DNA from: Candidatus Woesearchaeota archaeon
Lineage (GTDB): Archaea > Nanobdellota > Nanobdellia > Woesearchaeales > UBA12501
Direction: 5' to 3'
NCBI GenBank assembly: GCA_016177345.1
Contig: JACOVM010000008.1
Location: forward strand, 1-8,959
DNA: 8,959 nt
Made by a program: the position numbers and the translations under genes. Below the pieces are notes generated by a model. That model was not told where the DNA came from, did not search any database, and worked only from the letters and a program-made list of their open reading frames with translations. Shown here piece after piece: positions 4,932-8,959 of this stretch (position 1 is the first letter of the stretch; each line of letters starts with the position of its first letter).

Positions 4932-4961
4932 GAGCGTATCTCTTTTCTTTCCTTTTTTCAC

Positions 4962-5573
4962 TCACCCCTTAATCCTCTTTAGCCTGAACACGTTTTCACG
5001 CTCCATTTCTTCAAGCCGGAGCTTGATAAAGCGCTGGGATACATCCATCTTTGGAATAACAGAAAATTCTAGCGCATTCACCCGCCTTTTCGTCTTTTCG
5101 ATTTCTAGGAGAAGCTTTTTCATGGCAGTTTCCACTTCTGCTGCTTCGATTACCTTCTCAACCACTTTCTCGTACGATCGTGCCGCATCATCAATGACTG
5201 AGGACCCTTCGATAATGCCATAGCCTCGTTCGCGGAGCTGTTTTTGCACAGCAGAGCTTGAAATCTTTGGAACAACAACCCCCATAATGTTTTTTGTTGT
5301 TACTGTTACTGATGGCCTGCCACGAACAGCTAATGCAAGCGACTTGATCGTAAGGTCGCTTTCCAAGGTTCGCGCAATGTTCATGCTGTACAGTGCTTTC
5401 TTGTATTCTTCAACAAGCTCTTGGCGAAGCGTCTTTGCCCGCTTGAGAATTTCAAAAAAGTCAAGGATGAGGCCGTCTCGCTTTTTTTTAAGGAGGTTAT
5501 GGCCTGACTTTGCCAGCTTTATTTTCTTCTTGAGCTTCATCAGCTCGCTTCTGGTTGGTTTAACGTCTACCAT
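4962..5573 (-). CDS. atpD: A-type ATP synthase subunit D (central stalk)
   Basis: A 203-residue subunit D of the archaeal A1Ao ATP synthase, the central stalk that turns within the A3B3 head and couples it to the membrane ring. It opens VKPTRSELMKLKKKIKLAKS, the family signature, with a long N-terminal helix. A middle region follows (VVVPKI...GYGIIEGSSVIDDAA), then a C-terminal helix with RRVNALEFSVIPKMDVSQRF and ending RLEEMERENVFRLKRIKG. The two long helices form an antiparallel coiled coil. ATG at 5573 has no clear ribosome binding site and lies 46 nt after the atpB stop, in the usual order A-B-D. The 3' end converges on the toxin-antitoxin pair. Despite the symbol, it is not the bacterial F1 beta subunit. 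Confidence 0.97.
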   Translation of the reverse strand: MVDVKPTRSELMKLKKKIKLAKSGHNLLKKKRDGLILDFFEILKRAKTLRQELVEEYKKALYSMNIARTLESDLTIKSLALAVRGRPSVTVTTKNIMGVVVPKISSSAVQKQLRERGYGIIEGSSVIDDAARSYEKVVEKVIEAAEVETAMKKLLLEIEKTKRRVNALEFSVIPKMDVSQRFIKLRLEEMERENVFRLKRIKG

Positions 5574-5619
5574 CGTGGTGCTTCATTGATGCTTAACACT
5601 ATTGTTCCCCTTACTCCTG

Positions 5620-7011
5620 TTACTCGCTCTTCTTTCCCTCTATCTTTCCTTCATGATAATACTTATCACGAAGTTCTGGGCTGATTCTGGTGAGCTCTTG
5701 TTTCGGGATGGTTGATAAAAGTTCCCAGCCGATGTCGAGCGTCTGCTTGATGCTTCGGTCTTCTTTTCTTCCTTGCTGAACAAATTGCTTCTCAAAAAGT
5801 TCCGCAAACTTCAGCAGCCGCCGATCCCTGTCAGAAAGAGCTTCCTCACCGACGATAGCAACAAGCCCTCGAAGGTCTCTTCCCTCGGCGTAGAATGCGT
5901 ACATCTGGTCTGAAACGTTCTTGTGGTCATCTCTTGTTTTTCCTTTTCCTATTCCTAAATTCATCAGCCGGGAAAGGGAAGGCAAAACATCGATAGGAGG
6001 ATACACATTTTTTCGATGCAGTTCTCGAGAAAGCGTGATCTGGCCTTCAGTGATATACCCCGTCAAGTCTGGAATTGGATGAGTAATATCATCTCCGATC
6101 ATGGTAAGGATTGGAATCTGCGTTACCGATCCTTTTTTTCCCCTGATCATTCCTGCACGCTCATACAACATGGCAAGGTCAGTGTACATGTATCCTGGAT
6201 AACCGCGTCGCCCTGGGACTTCTTCCCGCGCAGCGCCAATCTCCCGCAGTGATTCGCAGTAATTGGTCATGTCTGTCAGGATAACAAGAACGTGCATGTC
6301 ATTTTCATACGCAAGATATTCTGCTGCGGTAAGTGCAAGCCGCGGCGTTACCAGGCGCTCAACAGCTGGATCGTCTGCAAGGTTTAGAAATACGACGCTG
6401 CGTTGGAGAGCTCCAGTCTCTTCAAAATCCCTGATAAAATACTGGGCTTCTTCATTTGTGATTCCCATGGCTGCGAAAACGACGACGAAGTTGCTTTCAG
6501 AGCCGACAACTTTTGCCTGTCGTGCAATCTGAAGCGCGATCTCATTATGGGGGAGGCCGCTTCCAGAAAAGAGAGGGAGCTTCTGGCCCCGTACAAGCGT
6601 GTTGGTTGCGTCAATGGTTGAAACACCAGTCTGAATAAAATCGCTGGGGCTTGCTCTCGAGTACGGGTTGATGGCAGCGCCCATAATATCCAGTTTTTTT
6701 TCTGGGATGATTTCTGGCCCGCCATCCATTGGCTTTCCAGCACCATTGAGGATTCTGCCGAGGATATCCATCGACACAGACAGCTTAATGCTTTCTCCAA
6801 GAAACTTAACACTGCTGTTTCTGTCAATGCTGCTAGTCCCCTCGAAGACCTGGACGACAACAATTTCATTGCTGGTGTCAAGCACTTGGCCATGCTTGAC
6901 TGTTCCATTCGAGAGCCGAATCTTTACGAGGTCACCGTACGCGATCGGCTCTGTTTTTTCAACAAACACTAATGGGCCTGCAATCTTTGATATTGTTTTG
7001 TATTCTTTCAT
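5620..7011 (-). CDS. atpB: A-type ATP synthase subunit B
   Basis: This 463-residue protein is the regulatory, non-catalytic B subunit that alternates with A in the A3B3 hexamer. The N-terminal beta-barrel is seen in TISKIAGPLVFVEKTEPIAYGD. At about residues 149-157 SGSGLPHNE replaces a working P-loop, as expected for B. Further landmarks are AAMGITNEEAQYFIRDFEET, LNLADDPAVERLVTPRLALT, and REEVPGRRGYPGYMYTDLA with DLTGYITEGQI. The frame extends to a GTG at 7020, but that GTG lies inside AGGTGA (7017-7022), a ribosome binding site 5 nt before the ATG at 7011, so ATG is taken as start. The gap to atpA is 85 bases; TATA-like AATATATA at 7086-7093 and an imperfect ATTGTCC-type repeat at 7044-7067 were noticed there. 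It is not the F-type a subunit of the same symbol. Confidence 0.97.
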   Translation of the reverse strand: MKEYKTISKIAGPLVFVEKTEPIAYGDLVKIRLSNGTVKHGQVLDTSNEIVVVQVFEGTSSIDRNSSVKFLGESIKLSVSMDILGRILNGAGKPMDGGPEIIPEKKLDIMGAAINPYSRASPSDFIQTGVSTIDATNTLVRGQKLPLFSGSGLPHNEIALQIARQAKVVGSESNFVVVFAAMGITNEEAQYFIRDFEETGALQRSVVFLNLADDPAVERLVTPRLALTAAEYLAYENDMHVLVILTDMTNYCESLREIGAAREEVPGRRGYPGYMYTDLAMLYERAGMIRGKKGSVTQIPILTMIGDDITHPIPDLTGYITEGQITLSRELHRKNVYPPIDVLPSLSRLMNLGIGKGKTRDDHKNVSDQMYAFYAEGRDLRGLVAIVGEEALSDRDRRLLKFAELFEKQFVQQGRKEDRSIKQTLDIGWELLSTIPKQELTRISPELRDKYYHEGKIEGKKSE

Positions 7012-7096
7012 GATTATCACCTGATGTTCTTTTCAGCTTTCTTCTTATTGTTCCTTACTTATTGTCCTTTTGCTTTGTTCTCATCTATATATTGAA

Positions 7097-8932
7097 TTAT
7101 AATCTATTGAATTGCGTGTCCATCTCTTTTTGGACATTCTTGAGGATTGATTCATAGTCCTTTCCAAACTTTGCATCAGCGATTTTGTCTTTTGCAGTTA
7201 TCAAAAGGATATCCTTCACTCTTGTTCCATGATCAAGCGCAGCAAAAGCAAGGTCTGCAAAATGGAATATCGTCTTCATCATGAGGTGGCTCTTCTTCAG
7301 CTCGCAGTAGGTATCCACCTCGTGGAAAGCGTTCTGCTGAAGGATAAATTCTCGAATCATTCTCGCGATTTCTAGTGTTAACTGTTGTTTTTCAGGAAGA
7401 GAATCAGAGCCAACAAGCTGGACAATTTCCATCAGCTTTTCCTCTTCTTGAAGAATGCTCATTATTCTGTCAATAAGCGTTCTCCAATCGCTTGCCACAT
7501 TCTGGACAAACCAGGGGGTGAGCGTGTCAAGATATAAGCTGTAGGATGTTAACCAGTTGATGGAAGGAAAGTGTCTCCGCTGTGCAAGCTTTGCGTCCAG
7601 TGCCCAAAATGTTTTTGTGACGCGCAACGTGCTTTGCGTGACTGGCTCTGAAAAGTCCCCACCTGGCGGGCTTACTGCTCCGATAAGGGTAACAGATCCC
7701 TCTTTTGGCGTGCCAAGTGGGATGACACGGCTTGCTCTTTCGTAAAATTCTGCAAGTTTTGTCGAGAGATATGCTGGATATCCCTCTTCCCCTGGCATTT
7801 CCTCAAGGCGTGAAGAAATTTCCCTCATTGCCTCAGCCCATCGTGATGTTGAGTCTGCCATCATTGCCACGCTGTATCCCATGTCTCTAAAATATTCTGC
7901 AATAGTCACGCCAGTGTACACTGATGCTTCCCGGGCAGCAACTGGCATATTTGAGGTGTTTGCGATGAGAACTGTCCTGTTCATCAATGGCTGCTTTGTT
8001 TTTGGGTCTTCGAGCTCTGGAAATTCAGTAAGCACTTCAGTCATTTCATTGCCTCGTTCGCCGCATCCAACATAGACAATAATATCAGCATCGCACCACT
8101 TAGCAAGCTGCTGCTGGGATACTGTTTTTCCAGCGCCAAATGGGCCAGGAATTGCTGCAGCGCCGCCCTTTGCAAGGGGAAATAATGTGTCAAAAATACG
8201 TTGTCCTGTCAATAGCGGGATGGTCGGGGGAAGCTTTTTCTTAACGCTTCGGGCTAGACGAACAGGCCATCGCTGTGCCATCGAAACCTCTCTACGCCGT
8301 CCACCTTCGCTTTCTGAATCGAGAGTGCATACAGTATCTAAGACGCTAAACATGCCAGAGGAAATCTCTGTTATTTTTCCAGTTACTCCTCCAGGAACCA
8401 TAATCTTGTGCTTGAAGCCAGGTGTCTCTTCAACCTCCCCAAGAATATCTCCTGAAGCTACAATCTCTCCTTTTTTCTTCAGTGCCTTGAACTCCCACTT
8501 CTTTTTGTGGTCAAGGCCTGGAGCGTCAACTCCCCTCTTGATGAAATTGCCCATCTGCTTTTCAAGCACGGGCAATGGCCGTTGGATACCATCATAAATG
8601 GAGGTGAGAAGTCCTGGGCCGAGCTCGACGGAGAGCTGCTCCCCTGTATTTTCTACAGGCTCACCAGGCTTAATGCCGGTAGTGTCTTCGTATACCTGGA
8701 TAACGGTTTGCTCTCCCCTGATCTGGATAACCTCTCCCATCAGCCGCTCATTGCCGATGCGCACAACATCATACATTCGCGCGTCTAGGCCGATTGCGAC
8801 AACGACTGGGCCTGCAATGCGGTAGAGCACGCCAGTTTTTTGCATCCCCTGCACTCCATGGTGCCCTTTAGCGTAATGTTCTTCTTGGGTCATAGTTCGT
8901 TCTTTGTTTTCTTTAGTCTTTGTAGCAGCCAT
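7097..8932 (-). CDS. atpA: A-type ATP synthase catalytic subunit A
   Basis: A 611-residue catalytic A subunit. Landmarks in order: the N-terminal barrel (GVLYRIAGPVVVAIGLDARM); the long non-homologous insert special to A/V-type subunits (about residues 110-200); the Walker A loop GPFGAGKT at 263-270; VYVGCGERGNEMTEVL; NTSNMPVAAREASVYTGVTI; MMADSTSRWAEAMREISSRL; and LEEMPGEEGYPAYL. The helical C-terminus ends DTQFNRL. No intein interrupts it. The chosen ATG at 8932 has AGGTGA (8938-8943) 5 nt upstream, the same layout as atpB; a GTG at 8941 is within that site. This leaves a leading stretch of about 29 residues (EEHYAKGHHGVQG) before MQKTGVLYRIAG, where family members usually begin. An internal ATG at 8845 is the alternative, with GGAG 8 nt upstream. 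The upstream gene lies beyond the window. Confidence 0.97.
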   Translation of the reverse strand: MAATKTKENKERTMTQEEHYAKGHHGVQGMQKTGVLYRIAGPVVVAIGLDARMYDVVRIGNERLMGEVIQIRGEQTVIQVYEDTTGIKPGEPVENTGEQLSVELGPGLLTSIYDGIQRPLPVLEKQMGNFIKRGVDAPGLDHKKKWEFKALKKKGEIVASGDILGEVEETPGFKHKIMVPGGVTGKITEISSGMFSVLDTVCTLDSESEGGRRREVSMAQRWPVRLARSVKKKLPPTIPLLTGQRIFDTLFPLAKGGAAAIPGPFGAGKTVSQQQLAKWCDADIIVYVGCGERGNEMTEVLTEFPELEDPKTKQPLMNRTVLIANTSNMPVAAREASVYTGVTIAEYFRDMGYSVAMMADSTSRWAEAMREISSRLEEMPGEEGYPAYLSTKLAEFYERASRVIPLGTPKEGSVTLIGAVSPPGGDFSEPVTQSTLRVTKTFWALDAKLAQRRHFPSINWLTSYSLYLDTLTPWFVQNVASDWRTLIDRIMSILQEEEKLMEIVQLVGSDSLPEKQQLTLEIARMIREFILQQNAFHEVDTYCELKKSHLMMKTIFHFADLAFAALDHGTRVKDILLITAKDKIADAKFGKDYESILKNVQKEMDTQFNRL

Positions 8933-8937
8933 GCTAT

Positions 8938-8943
8938 TCACCT
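8938..8943 (-). promoter_or_regulatory. Ribosome binding site deciding the atpA start
   Basis: AGGTGA on the minus strand lies 5 nt before ATG 8932. The same hexamer with the same spacing precedes atpB (7017-7022). It argues for initiation at 8932 rather than at GTG 8941, which is part of the site, or at ATG 8845. Confidence 0.75.
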
Positions 8944-8959
8944 TGTTGTTTTATAATAA

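Noticed and set aside
6384..6908. 174-codon open frame overlapping atpB on the same strand
   Set aside because: It lies wholly within atpB in another frame, is rich in Ser/Arg/Leu as shadow frames are, and shows no recognisable domain.
8140..8160. Walker A loop GPFGAGKT with Ala where many archaeal A subunits have Ser
   Set aside because: This position varies naturally among A/V-type A subunits, so it is not a sign of lost activity.
8187..8597. 136-codon open frame on the plus strand opposite atpA
   Set aside because: It is antisense to a strongly conserved gene and has no recognisable domain, promoter or ribosome binding site.
7097..8932. Intein in AtpA
   Set aside because: The A subunit is an intein host in some archaea, but the Walker A region here is continuous and the length is normal.

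Overview
This window is a piece of an archaeal chromosome with housekeeping genes packed tightly on the minus strand and one small plus-strand accessory module in the middle. The domain assignment rests on eL18, RNA polymerase subunit D, an A-type ATP synthase, archaeal TATA boxes (TTTATATA, TTTATAAA) and GGTGA-type ribosome binding sites. Lysine/alanine- and glutamate-rich tails on uS13 and uS4 and a charged extension on uS11 suggest a DPANN-type lineage, but that is a weak inference. The lineage was not determined.

Layout, read along the minus strand from the right edge: atpA (8932-7097), atpB (7011-5620) and atpD (5573-4962) encode the A, B and D subunits of the A1 sector (catalytic head and central stalk) of the ATP synthase. 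Next, at about 4213-4931, is a plus-strand toxin-antitoxin module: a DUF4258-like toxin, and an antitoxin joining a YgiT-type zinc finger to an AbrB/MazE DNA-binding domain. A strong TATA box, a perfect 14-bp palindrome and a hairpin/T6 terminator frame it. Divergent from it is a small glutaredoxin-like gene (4182-3850). Then comes the archaeal alpha-like operon: uS13, uS4, uS11, rpoD, tRNA-Leu(GAG), eL18 and uL13, leaving the window at the left edge, where rps9 would be expected next.

The most interesting items are: (1) the toxin-antitoxin island between two housekeeping operons, with a swapped DNA-binding domain in the antitoxin and an operator-like palindrome abutting the TATA box; (2) RpoD with three of the four Fe-S cluster cysteines, the third replaced by Asn; (3) a 16-bp tandem duplication containing two TATA-like cores just upstream of uS11; (4) a structured leader of about 90 nt ahead of uS13; (5) tRNA-Leu(GAG) with an encoded CCA and its own TATA box inside the ribosomal operon.

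Intergenic regions are short. Every stretch over 100 bases is described in the features. No CRISPR array, insertion sequence, rRNA or intein was seen.
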